Part shown: piece by piece, positions 52,033 through 60,568 of the stretch
Layout of the letters: each line of letters begins with the position of its first letter
Position numbering within the stretch: position 1 is the stretch's first letter
Assembly: GCF_914484835.1 (NCBI RefSeq)
Contig: NZ_CAJZAR010000088.1
Location: 1-64,000 of the forward strand
DNA: 64,000 bases
Source: Paraburkholderia tropica
GTDB lineage: Bacteria; Pseudomonadota; Gammaproteobacteria; Burkholderiales; Burkholderiaceae
Direction of reading: 5' to 3'
Made by a program: the position numbers and the translations under genes
The notes under the pieces: generated by a model
The model's database searches: none
What the model saw: only the letters and a program-made list of their open reading frames with translations
Told to the model about the DNA's origin: nothing

Positions 52033-53859
52033 ATGTGCGGCATCGTCGGCGCGGTAGCGCAACGTAACATCGTCCCCGTTCTTATCGAAGGACTGCGGCG
52101 GCTCGAATATCGCGGTTACGACTCGTGCGGCGTGGCCATCGTGACGGCCGAGGGCCCGCAGCGCGTACGCAGCGTCGCGCGCGTGGCCGAACTCGACGAG
52201 CAGGTGCGCGAGGCGCACTTCGAAGGCGTCACGGGCATCGCGCATACGCGCTGGGCCACGCACGGCGCACCGACCGTCAACAACGCGCACCCGATCTTCT
52301 CGCGCAACGCGCTGGCGATCGTGCACAACGGCATCATCGAGAACTACGAAACGCTGCGCGAAACGCTCAAGGGCCAGGGCTACGAGTTCGTCTCGCAGAC
52401 CGATACCGAAGTCATCGCGCACCTGATTCACAGCCTGTACCGGGGCGATCTGTTCGCCGCCGTGCGCGAAGCCGTGCAGCAGCTCGCGGGCGCGTATGCA
52501 ATCGGCGTCGTGCACAAGGATCAGCCGCATACGGTCGTGGGCGCGCGCGCGGGTTCGCCGCTCGTGGTCGGCTACGGCAAGGGCGAAAACTTCATCGCGT
52601 CCGACGCGCTCGCCATCGCGGGCAGCGCCGAGCGCGTGAGTTACCTCGAAGAAGGCGACGTCTGCGAAATCACGCTCGAAGGCGTGCGCATCGCCGACCG
52701 TCAGGGCAACATGGTCACGCGCGAGACGCGCGACGTGCAGGCTTACGGCGGCTACGGCGCCGAGGTCGAACTCGGGCCGTATCGCCACTACATGCAGAAG
52801 GAAATCTTCGAGCAGCCGCGCGCGATCTCCGACACGATCCCGGCCGCCGACGCCTTCGACACCGACCTGTTCGGCGAGAACGCGGGCGAGGTGTTCAAGG
52901 GCATCGACAGCATCCTGATTCTCGCGTGCGGCACGAGCTATTACGCGGGCCTCACGGCGAAGTACTGGCTCGAATCGGTCGCGAAGATCCGCACCGATGT
53001 GGAAATCGCGAGCGAGTATCGTTACCGCGAGTCGGTGCCGAATCCGCGCGCGCTGGTCGTCACGATTTCGCAGTCGGGCGAAACCGCCGACACGCTCGCG
53101 GCGCTCAAGCACGCGCAGTCGCTCGGCATGGCGCACACGCTGGCCGTCTGCAACGTCGCGACGAGCGCGATGGTGCGCCTCACCGAACTCAAGTTCCTCA
53201 CACACGCGGGCCGCGAAATCGGCGTGGCGTCGACCAAGGCGTTCACCACGCAGCTCGTCGGCCTGTTCATCCTCGCGGTCACGCTCGGCAAGCTGCGCGG
53301 CCACGTGAGCGCGGAGCAGGAAGCCGCGTACCTGAAGCTGCTGCGCCATCTGCCCGCCGCGCTCAACGGCGTGCTCGCGCTGGAGCCGCAGATCATCGCG
53401 TGGTCGGAAGAGTTCGCGCGCAAGGAAAACGCGCTGTTCCTCGGCCGCGGGCTGCATTACCCGATCGCCCTTGAAGGCGCGCTCAAGCTGAAGGAAATCT
53501 CGTACATCCACGCGGAAGCGTATCCGGCGGGCGAACTCAAGCACGGCCCGCTCGCGCTCGTGACGGAAGCAATGCCGGTGGTCACGGTCGCGCCGAACGA
53601 CGCGCTGCTGGAAAAGCTCAAGTCGAACATGCAGGAAGTGCGTGCGCGCGGCGGCCAGCTCTACGTGTTCGCCGACGCCGACACGCATATCACGAGCGAA
53701 GAGGGCATCCACGTGATCCGCATGCCGGAGCACTACGGCCTGCTTTCGCCGATCCTGCACGTGGTGCCGCTGCAGCTGCTCGCGTATCACACGGCCTGCG
53801 CGCGTGGCACCGACGTGGACAAGCCGCGTAATCTCGCGAAGTCGGTGACGGTGGAATAA
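52033..53859 (+). CDS. glmS: Glutamine-fructose-6-phosphate aminotransferase (isomerising)
   Basis: The 608-residue product makes glucosamine-6-phosphate from fructose-6-P and glutamine. The catalytic Cys is residue 2 (MCGIVGAVA), with HTRWATHGAPTVNNAHP in the glutaminase domain. Two SIS domains follow (ILACGTSYYAGLTAKYWLE, VVTISQSGETADTLAALKHA; HAEAYPAGELKHGPLALVTE), ending KPRNLAKSVTVE. It is full length. Downstream of glmU and closed by a terminator. Confidence 0.98.
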   Translation: MCGIVGAVAQRNIVPVLIEGLRRLEYRGYDSCGVAIVTAEGPQRVRSVARVAELDEQVREAHFEGVTGIAHTRWATHGAPTVNNAHPIFSRNALAIVHNGIIENYETLRETLKGQGYEFVSQTDTEVIAHLIHSLYRGDLFAAVREAVQQLAGAYAIGVVHKDQPHTVVGARAGSPLVVGYGKGENFIASDALAIAGSAERVSYLEEGDVCEITLEGVRIADRQGNMVTRETRDVQAYGGYGAEVELGPYRHYMQKEIFEQPRAISDTIPAADAFDTDLFGENAGEVFKGIDSILILACGTSYYAGLTAKYWLESVAKIRTDVEIASEYRYRESVPNPRALVVTISQSGETADTLAALKHAQSLGMAHTLAVCNVATSAMVRLTELKFLTHAGREIGVASTKAFTTQLVGLFILAVTLGKLRGHVSAEQEAAYLKLLRHLPAALNGVLALEPQIIAWSEEFARKENALFLGRGLHYPIALEGALKLKEISYIHAEAYPAGELKHGPLALVTEAMPVVTVAPNDALLEKLKSNMQEVRARGGQLYVFADADTHITSEEGIHVIRMPEHYGLLSPILHVVPLQLLAYHTACARGTDVDKPRNLAKSVTVE

Positions 53860-53895
53860 CGCGCGAGCGGCGGCTGCCGCAATTTGCTGCCTGAG

Positions 53896-53926
53896 AAGCG
53901 CCGGATGAAAATCCGGCGCTTTTTTA
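53896..53926 (+). terminator. Rho-independent terminator after glmS
   Basis: AAGCGCCGGAT and ATCCGGCGCTT form an 11-bp stem around a GAAA loop, followed by a T-run. Confidence 0.92.
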
Positions 53927-54073
53927 TTGGTTTTTCGCTTCGTAGAGCGTGAAAACGCTTTGTTGATGCAGTGCGCATAGATCGTTTGCAGCGCGCCGGG
54001 TTTGGTGCAGACTGGCGCCAAATCGCTTTCCTCTGACAGATTGGGAAGCGAGCGATCGAGAGGACAAGGCGTC

Positions 54074-55528
54074 ATGATTCGACTGGGATGGCTGGCCGCG
54101 CTGCTGATCTGCGTGGCGGCGCACGCGGGCAGCAACGAGGGCGGCAGTGGGGTGGACAGCAGCGCGGCAGCCGGCGGCGACACAAGCGTTGTCGCGAGTC
54201 CCGGCGCAGGCACCGGCGCCTGCACGCAAGCCTATGCCGCGCCGCTCGTCGATACGGTCCTCAGCGCCGATTCGATCCCGCACCCTCAGGGACGCGTCAC
54301 CGACCTCACCAGCGCGCTCTCCAGCGCCTGCACGGCCGATCTCACGCGCCGTCTTGCCGCGTTCGAACAGCAGACCGGCGATCAGCTCGCCGTGCTGCTC
54401 GTGCCCAGCACCGGCGACGTCAGCATCGAGCAATACGCGACGCAGATCTTCGAGCAATGGAAGCTGGGGCAGAAGAAGGCCGACAACGGCATCCTGCTCG
54501 TGGCCGCGCTGCACGATCACCACGTGCGTATCGAAGTGGGCTACGGCCTCGAAGGCACGGTGCCCGATGTGATCGCGGGGCGCATCATCCGCGAGCGGAT
54601 CGTGCCGGCGTTTCGCGACAACAACTTCGAAGCCGGCATCAGCGCGGCAGTCGACTCGCTGACGCAACGTCTGACCGATCCCGTGCAGACGGGCGCATCG
54701 ACACCCGACGAGACGGCTGATGAATCCGCCGCGAGTTCGATGGCGAACTCCGCTGATTCCACGAATTCCGCCCACTCCAACGATTCCGTCGACCCGGCCA
54801 CCGCCGCAGCGCGCCCGCCGCCGATGTTGGCGCCGCCTTCGCGCTACGACGGACCGCTCTTGTGGTTCGGGCTGGCCTTCGCGAATCTGCTGCTGGGTGT
54901 CGTTGGCGGGCGGGTCTACAAAACACGGCGTGCGCAGGCGAAAGCCGATGCCGAAGCAGCCAGCCGCGATCGGGAGTCGAACGATCAGGTAATCAAAAAC
55001 GCAACTAACAACATAGGCAAAGAGACGAATAACAGCAGCCGGCAACGCCGGCGGCGGCGGGGCGTCGAACTCGACTTCCCAATCTGGCCGTTGGTATCGG
55101 GTTTCGTTGCCACCATGCTGTTTCTGATCGTCTGGCTGCCGCCTCGCTCCGACGACCTCCGCTTGCTGCCAATGTTGGGCGCTTGCGTCGGCTTCGTGCC
55201 GTGCGCGCTTGGAATCGGCCTCTATCTTTCCAGGCGAGTCCGCAAATGGTCGGCAATCTTCGCGGCCATCTACGCCGTGGTGACGGGCTTCGTGTGCGCA
55301 ACCGGCGTCGGCTTTGTCCACGCGCTCGGCACCGCGGCGGTCGTCGTGTTGCTCGGATCCATGGCGATCATCTGGATCGCCGCGAAGATCATGGGCGTCG
55401 ATACGTCGTCGAACTCGTCGTCATCGTGGTCGTGGTTCGGCAAACGCTCCCGCTCGTCGAACGACGATTCCGGCTGGGGCGGTGGTGGCGGTTCGAGCGG
55501 TGGCGGCGGCGCTTCGGGCAACTGGTGA
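54074..55528 (+). CDS. TPM-domain membrane protein (YgcG-like)
   Basis: The 484-residue product has a signal peptide (MIRLGWLAALLICVAAHA), then a TPM domain of about 130 residues (GRVTDLTSALSSACTADLTRRLAAFEQQTGDQLAVLLVPSTGDVSIEQYA...WKLGQKKADNGILLVAALHDHHVRIEVGYGLEGTVPD). Several C-terminal membrane spans and a Gly/Ser-rich end (WGGGGGSSGGGGASG) follow, the YgcG pattern. The TPM gene is followed at 84 bp by lemA, a common pairing. A Thr/Ser/Asp/Ala-rich linker is unusually long. Function not established; envelope quality control has been suggested for such proteins. Confidence 0.88.
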   Translation: MIRLGWLAALLICVAAHAGSNEGGSGVDSSAAAGGDTSVVASPGAGTGACTQAYAAPLVDTVLSADSIPHPQGRVTDLTSALSSACTADLTRRLAAFEQQTGDQLAVLLVPSTGDVSIEQYATQIFEQWKLGQKKADNGILLVAALHDHHVRIEVGYGLEGTVPDVIAGRIIRERIVPAFRDNNFEAGISAAVDSLTQRLTDPVQTGASTPDETADESAASSMANSADSTNSAHSNDSVDPATAAARPPPMLAPPSRYDGPLLWFGLAFANLLLGVVGGRVYKTRRAQAKADAEAASRDRESNDQVIKNATNNIGKETNNSSRQRRRRRGVELDFPIWPLVSGFVATMLFLIVWLPPRSDDLRLLPMLGACVGFVPCALGIGLYLSRRVRKWSAIFAAIYAVVTGFVCATGVGFVHALGTAAVVVLLGSMAIIWIAAKIMGVDTSSNSSSSWSWFGKRSRSSNDDSGWGGGGGSSGGGGASGNW

Positions 55529-55612
55529 CACGCGCGCGCAACGCACTCGACGCACGCACAAACGGATTTTTCTCAACTCGCCCGCAACGGGCTTTCGACA
55601 GGAATTGAACTC

Positions 55613-56242
55613 ATGAAGTGGCTGCGCATTTTGCTGGCTTGTCTGATCCTCGCACCGCTCGCGGGCTGCGGCTACAACGCGATCCAGTCGTCGGACGAAG
55701 ATGTGAATGCGGCGTGGTCGGAAGTGCTGAACCAGTATCAGCGACGCGCCGATCTGGTGCCGAACCTCGCCGCTGCCGTGAAGGGCTACGCCGCGCACGA
55801 GCAGAGCGTGCTGACGCAGGTGGCGCAGGCGCGCGCGAGCGTCGGCAGCGTGCAGATGACGCCGCAGATGGCGAAAGATCCGAATGCGCTCGCGGCGTTC
55901 GATATGCGGCAGGGCGAGCTGACGAACGCGCTGAGCCGCCTGATGGTGGTGTCGGAGAACTATCCGCAACTGAAGGCGGACAAGCTGTTTCAGGATCTGC
56001 AGGTGCAGCTTGAAGGCACGGAGAACCGCATCACCGTGGCGCGCGGCCGCTATATCCTCGCGGTGCAGCAGTACAACGTGCAGATTCGCCAGTTTCCCGG
56101 CGTGATCATGGCGAAGGCGTTCGGCTATCAGCCTCGGCCCAACTTCAGCGTCGCGAACGAGCTGGCGATCTCGACCGCGCCGAAGCTCGACTTCTCGTCG
56201 CCCGGCGCGCAGCCGCCCGCTTCGCAGGCCGCCGCGCAATAA
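55613..56242 (+). CDS. LemA family lipoprotein
   Basis: The 209-residue product begins with a lipoprotein signal (LACLILAPLAGCGYNAIQ, lipobox LAGC). The LemA core is clear: DEDVNAAWSEVLNQYQRRADLVPNLAAAVKGYAAHEQSVLTQVAQARASV, SRLMVVSENYPQLKADKLFQDLQVQLEGTENRITVARGRYILAVQQYNVQIRQFPG. LemA folds as a four-helix bundle in the envelope; its job is unclear. Paired with a TPM gene. Confidence 0.95.
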   Translation: MKWLRILLACLILAPLAGCGYNAIQSSDEDVNAAWSEVLNQYQRRADLVPNLAAAVKGYAAHEQSVLTQVAQARASVGSVQMTPQMAKDPNALAAFDMRQGELTNALSRLMVVSENYPQLKADKLFQDLQVQLEGTENRITVARGRYILAVQQYNVQIRQFPGVIMAKAFGYQPRPNFSVANELAISTAPKLDFSSPGAQPPASQAAAQ

Positions 56243-56266
56243 GCGTCAGCGGCGCCGCGATGGGCC

Positions 56267-56563
56267 TCAATCGTCGTCGTCGCCGTGGTGATGCTTGTAC
56301 CAGCCGCGATGACGGCCGTGATCGTGCCAGCGGCGGTCGTCGTCGTGATCCCAGCCGTCCTCGCGGTAGCCGTAGCCATAGCCATACGCGGGCGCGGCGT
56401 ACGCGACCGGCGCTTCCTGGTAGATCACGGGCGGCGGCGGCGCAGCGTAGACCGGCGCGACCGGCACGCCCAGCATCACGTTGAAGTCCGTATGCGCCGA
56501 CGCCACGCCCGATGCGGCGGCGAGGCTCAGCCCCATAGCGGTCAGAATCAATGCGCGTTTCAT
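56267..56563 (-). CDS. Small secreted protein with Pro/Tyr-rich middle and His/Asp-rich tail
   Basis: A 98-residue protein with an N-terminal signal peptide (MKRALILTAMGLSLAAASGVASA). The mature part holds APPPPVIYQEAPVAYAAPAY and a glycine/tyrosine stretch, and ends in a His/Asp/Arg-rich tail (roughly residues 74-98) that looks suited to binding divalent metals. The start at 56563 gives a clean signal peptide; the longer frame to 56740 does not. It is convergent with lemA (24 bp apart) and divergent from the sirtuin gene. Family not recognised; similar low-complexity secreted proteins are frequent in Burkholderia. Confidence 0.7.
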   Translation of the reverse strand: MKRALILTAMGLSLAAASGVASAHTDFNVMLGVPVAPVYAAPPPPVIYQEAPVAYAAPAYGYGYGYREDGWDHDDDRRWHDHGRHRGWYKHHHGDDDD

Positions 56564-56725
56564 GGTGTATCCGTCCATCGTCTCGTAGGAATCGGACGCG
56601 CGATGCGTCCGTGATGGCGCGATACTAGAAAATGGAACCGTTCCAGGGTGAAACGCAGAAGTCTCGGCTGTAACCGTCTGTAAAGCGTGCGCCATAATGG
56701 CGGCCACTGAGTCAAGGAGGCGTAC

Positions 56726-57469
56726 GTGCCCGAATTGCAATCATCCCTGCCGCGCCTGTTCGTGTTTTCCGGCGCGGGTCTGTCGGCGGAAAGCGGCATC
56801 TCCACGTTCCGCACCGGCGACGGCATCTGGACGCGCCACAGCATCGACGAAGTCTGCAACTACCTCACGTGGCGGCGCAATCGTCCGGCGGTGTTCCGCT
56901 TCTACAACCAGCGCATCGCCGAATGCGCGGACGCGCGTCCCAACGAGGCGCACAAGCTGCTCGCGCAATGGCAGGACACGTGGGGCACGGAGCGCGTGCA
57001 TCTGATCACGCAGAACATCGACGACATGCTGGAGCAGGCCGGCGCGCGCCAGGTCACGCATCTGCACGGCGACATGATCTCGCTGCTCTGCACCGATTGT
57101 GACTATCGCTTCCCGACGCGCGGCGCGGGTCTCGATGCGGGCGCGGCGTGCCCGTCGTGCGGCGAGGTCGAAGGCGTGAAGCCGGGCGTGGTGTTCTTCA
57201 ACGAGGCTGCTCCCGAGTACGAAACGCTCTGGCGCATCCAGCAGTCGATGAACGACAACGATCTGTTTATCGCCATCGGCACCGCGTTCGAGGTGATTCC
57301 GCCCGAGCGTCTGCTGCCGCCCACGCGCTATGGCCAGCACGTGCGCAATTTTCTCGTCGATCCGTCGCCGCGCCGCACGGAGTTTTTCGGCGTCGTCGAA
57401 AGCGAGCCCGCGACCGTGGGCCTGCGCAATCTCGAAGACACCATCGCGGGCATGATGAACGGCGGCTGA
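56726..57469 (+). CDS. NAD-dependent protein deacylase, Sir2 family (CobB type)
   Basis: The 247-residue product removes acyl groups from lysines using NAD+. The NAD site is VFSGAGLSAESGISTFR, followed by LITQNIDDMLEQAG, the catalytic His in HLHGDM, and Zn cysteines CTDC and CPSC. FYNQR matches the Tyr-x2-Arg of CobB/SIRT5 that accepts succinyl and malonyl lysine, so desuccinylase activity is likely. The GTG at 56726 follows AAGGAGG. A terminator separates it from the CinA-like gene. Confidence 0.93.
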   Translation: MPELQSSLPRLFVFSGAGLSAESGISTFRTGDGIWTRHSIDEVCNYLTWRRNRPAVFRFYNQRIAECADARPNEAHKLLAQWQDTWGTERVHLITQNIDDMLEQAGARQVTHLHGDMISLLCTDCDYRFPTRGAGLDAGAACPSCGEVEGVKPGVVFFNEAAPEYETLWRIQQSMNDNDLFIAIGTAFEVIPPERLLPPTRYGQHVRNFLVDPSPRRTEFFGVVESEPATVGLRNLEDTIAGMMNGG

Positions 57470-57504
57470 CGCACGCGTCGTGTGTCTCGTGTCATACGCC
57501 ATCG

Positions 57505-57537
57505 GGCGTGCGGGCTTCGCGGCCGCACGCCTTTTTT
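57505..57537 (+). terminator. Rho-independent terminator after the sirtuin gene
   Basis: GGCGTGCGG pairs with CCGCACGCC around a 9-nt loop, then six Ts; it ends 17 bp before the next start. Confidence 0.8.
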
Positions 57538-57553
57538 ATTGCGGAATCGAATC

Positions 57554-58069
57554 ATGAACATTTCGAAGCAGATCGTCGGCTATCTGAAGTCGCGCGGACT
57601 CGTGCTCGCGAGTCTCGAAACCTGCACGGCCGGGCATATCGCGACGATGCTCGCCGAACTGCCCGGCGCGGAAAGCTGTCTCGACGTCGCGCTGATCGCG
57701 CACACGCGTGCGGCGCTCGCGCGCTTGCCGGGCATCGAGCCGTTGGCGATCGCCAACGGACCCGGCGATGCCGCGCAAAACGAAGCGTTGGCGCGTGCTT
57801 TGGCCGAAGCGTTGCTGGTCCAGCGTGCGGTAGGCAGGGAAGGGGCGAACGTGGCGCTCGCGAGCGTCGGCTGGCTCAGCGTGGGGCAGGACGGACGCGC
57901 GGCGGCGGCGCATGGCTTGGCATGGGCGTGCAGGCAACGCGACGGTGTGTCGAGCGCGAGCGAGACGGTGCTGTTCACGGGGCGCGGTGCGGAGGTCAAG
58001 CGCTCGATTGCGCGACGCGCGCTGCTCGGGCTGCCACGTTTTGTCGATTCGCTGGCCCTTGCGCGTTGA
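57554..58069 (+). CDS. CinA-like (PncC) domain protein, divergent
   Basis: The 171-residue product has the size of the NMN-amidohydrolase PncC (CinA C-terminal domain) and retains a related entry segment (LKSRGLVLASLETCTAGHIATMLAELPG), where active enzymes usually read ESCTGG. The later Tyr/Thr substrate loop (VVTYSNEAK in PncC) is replaced by VALIAHTRAALARLPG. The C-terminal SASETVLFTGRGAEVKRSIARRALLGL fits the fold. Activity as an NMN amidase is therefore doubtful. It follows a sirtuin, which releases nicotinamide. Confidence 0.7.
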   Translation: MNISKQIVGYLKSRGLVLASLETCTAGHIATMLAELPGAESCLDVALIAHTRAALARLPGIEPLAIANGPGDAAQNEALARALAEALLVQRAVGREGANVALASVGWLSVGQDGRAAAAHGLAWACRQRDGVSSASETVLFTGRGAEVKRSIARRALLGLPRFVDSLALAR

Positions 58070-58523
58070 CGCGCTAAGCGTGCGTCGCGCGATTCGCGCC
58101 CTGGCTGCGCTTTATCCTCTTAGAGATATCAATAAATATATGTATACGTAGTAACAGTTAACAAGCCCTGGCATTTCCTGTGGATAACGCGGTATTTCTT
58201 TTTGCGTTCAATTCGATGCGAGATGGACAGCCATGCGGACAATCGATGGATGCGCGCGGAATGGTGCGGATAACTTTTTCGGCTTTTCCCGCTCACGCCA
58301 GGTTATCAAGAATCCATCCACAGACGATTCGCCAGGTCGTCCCCAGTTTGTCCAGAGCTTCCCGTGGATAACTTCGCGCGAACGTGAATGGCGGTGTGAA
58401 GTTATCCACGCGAAGCACGATGTGAAGCGCGACATAAAACGCGCGGATAAAAAAAGCGCTGCCCGCAGGCAGCGCTTTTTTGCTCGAACGTTCGCGTGCG
58501 CGACGCGTGTTCAGGCCACGAAT
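58070..58523. other. Non-coding, AT-richer region with a cluster of DnaA-box-like sites
   Basis: No gene was recognised. An AT-rich patch lies at 58111-58165, with an IHF-like TATCAATAAATAT at 58127-58139. DnaA-box-like 9-mers are TGTGGATAA (58179-58187, exact), TGCGGATAA (58265-58273), CGTGGATAA (58363-58371), TTATCCACG (58402-58410) and CGCGGATAA (58442-58450). Two of them form a perfect 13-bp inverted repeat, CGTGGATAACTTC at 58363-58375 and its complement at 58398-58410. A terminator for the leftward gene occupies the right end. Confidence 0.5.
58449..58481 (-). terminator. Bidirectional Rho-independent terminator (end of the EamA gene transcript)
   Basis: AGCGCTGCC and GGCAGCGCT pair around CGCA, with seven As on the left and six Ts on the right, so it can stop transcription from both sides. 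It lies 43 bp after the EamA-gene stop. Confidence 0.85.
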
Positions 58524-59507
58524 TCAGGCCGGTTCAGCGGGCTGGGTTGCCGGTGTCCTGGCCTGATCGATGGCCGATTCGGCGTTCCGGCGCGTGGGCA
58601 ACAACTGGCAGGCGAGCAGACCGGCGAGCATCAGCACGCAGCCCATGAGCGCGCGCGTGGTGAGCGTTTCGCCGAGCGCGGCCCAGCCCGCGAGCGCCGC
58701 GAACACGCCTTCCATGCTGAAGATGACGGCGGCGTGCGCGGGCGTGGCGTCGCGTTGCGCGACCACCTGGATCGTGTAGCCCACGCCCACGGAGAGCGCG
58801 CCGCCATAAAGAATCGCGGGCGCCGCGCGCAGGAGATCGGCGAGACGCAGCGGTTCGATGGCGAGGCCGATCGCGAGACACGCGAGGCCGCAGGCCACGA
58901 ACTGCGCGATCGACAGCGCGAGCGGATCGTGACGCGGCGCGTAATGGCTCACGAGCATCACCTGAATGCTGATCACGAGCGCACAGCCGAGCTGATACCA
59001 GTCGCCGTACATGATCGAGAAATGCTCGTTGATGCTGAGCAGGTAGAGCCCGACGGCCGCGAGCGCCGCGCCGATCCATGTGCCGGGGCCGGTGCGATGG
59101 CGCAGCAGCACGCCCAGCATCGGCACGATGACGACATAAAGCGAGCTGATGAAGCCTGCATTGGCGATTTTCGTGTAGCGAAGGCCGATCTGCTGCAAGG
59201 AGATCGCGACCGCGAGCACGAGGCCGAGCACGGCGCCGTCGCGCAGCAGGGCGGCGTCGAAAAGCGGGCGCGCCGCGGCGGCGGATGGCGCGCGGCCGTC
59301 AGCGATGCCCGCACCGCGCGCGCGCCGCAGCGCGAACACGAACACCGACACGACGAGCGCGCCCAGCAGGAAGCGGATGCCGGTAAAGAGGAACGGGCCG
59401 ATGGCGTCGAGGCTCAGGCGCTGGGCAACGAAGGCGGAGCCCCAGATCATGGCGGCGGCCAGCATCAGCAGGTTGGCGCGCAGGTGTTGGCGGGAGGCGG
59501 AGTTCAA
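58524..59507 (-). CDS. EamA/DMT-family transporter
   Basis: The 327-residue product has about ten spans in two EamA halves, beginning ANLLMLAAAMIWGSAFVAQRLSLDAIGPFLFTGIRFLLGALVV. Family markers are KIANAGFISSLYVVIVPMLGVLL and PAHAAVIFSMEGVFAALAGWAALGETLTTRALMGCVLMLAGLL. Such proteins export amino acids, nucleosides or other metabolites; the substrate cannot be told. The frame starts at a TTG (59507) with no RBS seen; an internal ATG (residue 15) would remove part of the first span. Confidence 0.9.
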   Translation of the reverse strand: MNSASRQHLRANLLMLAAAMIWGSAFVAQRLSLDAIGPFLFTGIRFLLGALVVSVFVFALRRARGAGIADGRAPSAAAARPLFDAALLRDGAVLGLVLAVAISLQQIGLRYTKIANAGFISSLYVVIVPMLGVLLRHRTGPGTWIGAALAAVGLYLLSINEHFSIMYGDWYQLGCALVISIQVMLVSHYAPRHDPLALSIAQFVACGLACLAIGLAIEPLRLADLLRAAPAILYGGALSVGVGYTIQVVAQRDATPAHAAVIFSMEGVFAALAGWAALGETLTTRALMGCVLMLAGLLACQLLPTRRNAESAIDQARTPATQPAEPA

Positions 59508-59862
59508 GCGGCAATCTCGGTTCGGGCGGGGAGCGTGTGCGGCGCCCGGCAGACTTCATGCGGATGATGCGTGGCGAAAGCGCACGGAGCGCAGCGAGCG
59601 AGGGGAACGCAGGGAGTCCACACGCAGGCGCGCACAACAAAACACAATGAAACGGACGTGCGAAATCCCGATCGTATCCGAACTGAAAGCCAGTTGTCTC
59701 CCGGAAAATACACCGCCCCGTTTGCGGATGACAAACCGCCTGGGCTGCGTGATACTGCTTCGCGCGAAACGCCCGCCCAGATCGGCCAGCGGAGCGAATC
59801 GCCAGTACGCAGTGCCCATTTACAACGTGCCGGTCATATTTGTCAGGTTTGGGGAACATCAG
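59508..59862. other. Intergenic stretch without a recognised gene
   Basis: About 355 bp between the divergent EamA gene and the small secreted-protein gene. Frames here lack RBS and recognisable sequence. A short stem GTTTG/CAAAC lies at about 59716-59732. No convincing promoter was found. Confidence 0.4.
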
Positions 59863-60084
59863 ATGAAAAAGACTCTCGCCTCGCTTATCGCAGCATCCGT
59901 CGCACTGATTTCGGTTTCGGCTATTGCCCAGGAAGCTTCGGCGCCCGCCGCTGCCGCACCGGCAGCCAGCGCACCGGCCAAGGCCAAGAAGCATCACAAG
60001 GAGCTCAAGCACCATGGCAAGCGCGCCAAGGTCGAGGAAGCCGCTTCGGCTGCCGGCACGAGCGACAAGGGCACGCAGAACTAA
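59863..60084 (+). CDS. Small secreted Ala/Lys/His-rich protein
   Basis: The 73-residue product has a clear Sec signal peptide (MKKTLASLIAASVALISVSAIAQ) and a short basic mature part (APAKAKKHHKELKHHGKRAKVEE), rich in Lys and His. The ATG follows GGGGAA. No known domain was recognised; low-complexity periplasmic proteins of this kind are common in Burkholderiaceae. A strong terminator lies 42 bp downstream, which supports it as a real single-gene unit. Confidence 0.7.
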   Translation: MKKTLASLIAASVALISVSAIAQEASAPAAAAPAASAPAKAKKHHKELKHHGKRAKVEEAASAAGTSDKGTQN

Positions 60085-60125
60085 GCGGCTGCGCGGCTTG
60101 TCCGCGTGACGCAGTCCTTGCAGCA

Positions 60126-60160
60126 AAGAAAAAAGCCAGAGCATTGCTCTGGCTTTTTTT
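60126..60160 (+). terminator. Bidirectional Rho-independent terminator
   Basis: AAAAGCCAGAGC pairs with GCTCTGGCTTTT around a 3-nt loop, with As on the left and Ts on the right. It serves the small secreted-protein gene and the convergent gene ending at 60183. Confidence 0.9.
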
Positions 60161-60182
60161 GTCCCTTTTTATTGCGTGCGGC

Positions 60183-60458
60183 TTACTTCGCGAGGCCGGC
60201 TTCGAGCAGTTCGGTCAGCAGACCCGTCATGCCTTCGGGATGCTGCTCGGCGCGCGTCTTGAGCTTCGCCACGAGATCGGCGTTGAGCTTGCAGGCGAAC
60301 GGCACGAGACCCGCGGCCTGATCGAGCTTGCGCTGCTCGCGGCGGTCGAGCGGCGCGTCGGACGAAGCCTTGCCGAAGCGGTCGGGGCTGGCCTTGTGGG
60401 TGCTTTGCATCAATTTCAGCGCCTTGTTTTTCTCAAGGTCGAACTTCTTCATGGCCAT
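60183..60458 (-). CDS. Conserved-looking hypothetical protein, 91 residues
   Basis: The frame from an ATG at 60458 with CTGGAG upstream encodes a charged soluble protein: MAMKKFDLEKNKALKLMQS, a middle DRFGKASSDAPLDRREQRKLDQAAG, and a helical C-terminus VPFACKLNADLVAKLKTRAEQHPEGMTGLLTELLEAGL. The C-terminal half could be a ribbon-helix-helix-like or short helical dimer module, but this is only an impression. The larger frame to 61289 is an open shadow over the Mut7-C gene. No membrane segment or signal is present. Function unknown. Confidence 0.75.
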   Translation of the reverse strand: MAMKKFDLEKNKALKLMQSTHKASPDRFGKASSDAPLDRREQRKLDQAAGLVPFACKLNADLVAKLKTRAEQHPEGMTGLLTELLEAGLAK

Positions 60459-60568
60459 GGTTGCGGCTCCAGAGTTGGGCGGTGGCGCGCATTGTACGCA
60501 AACCCGAACGCGCGTCCATCGCGGCGCTTGGCTCGGGTTGTTCAGTTCGCTCAGGTTGCTCAGGTTGT

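Noticed and set aside
58180..58371. 63-codon rightward frame in the DnaA-box region
   Set aside because: No RBS, no recognisable sequence, and it spans the repeated GTGGATAA words.
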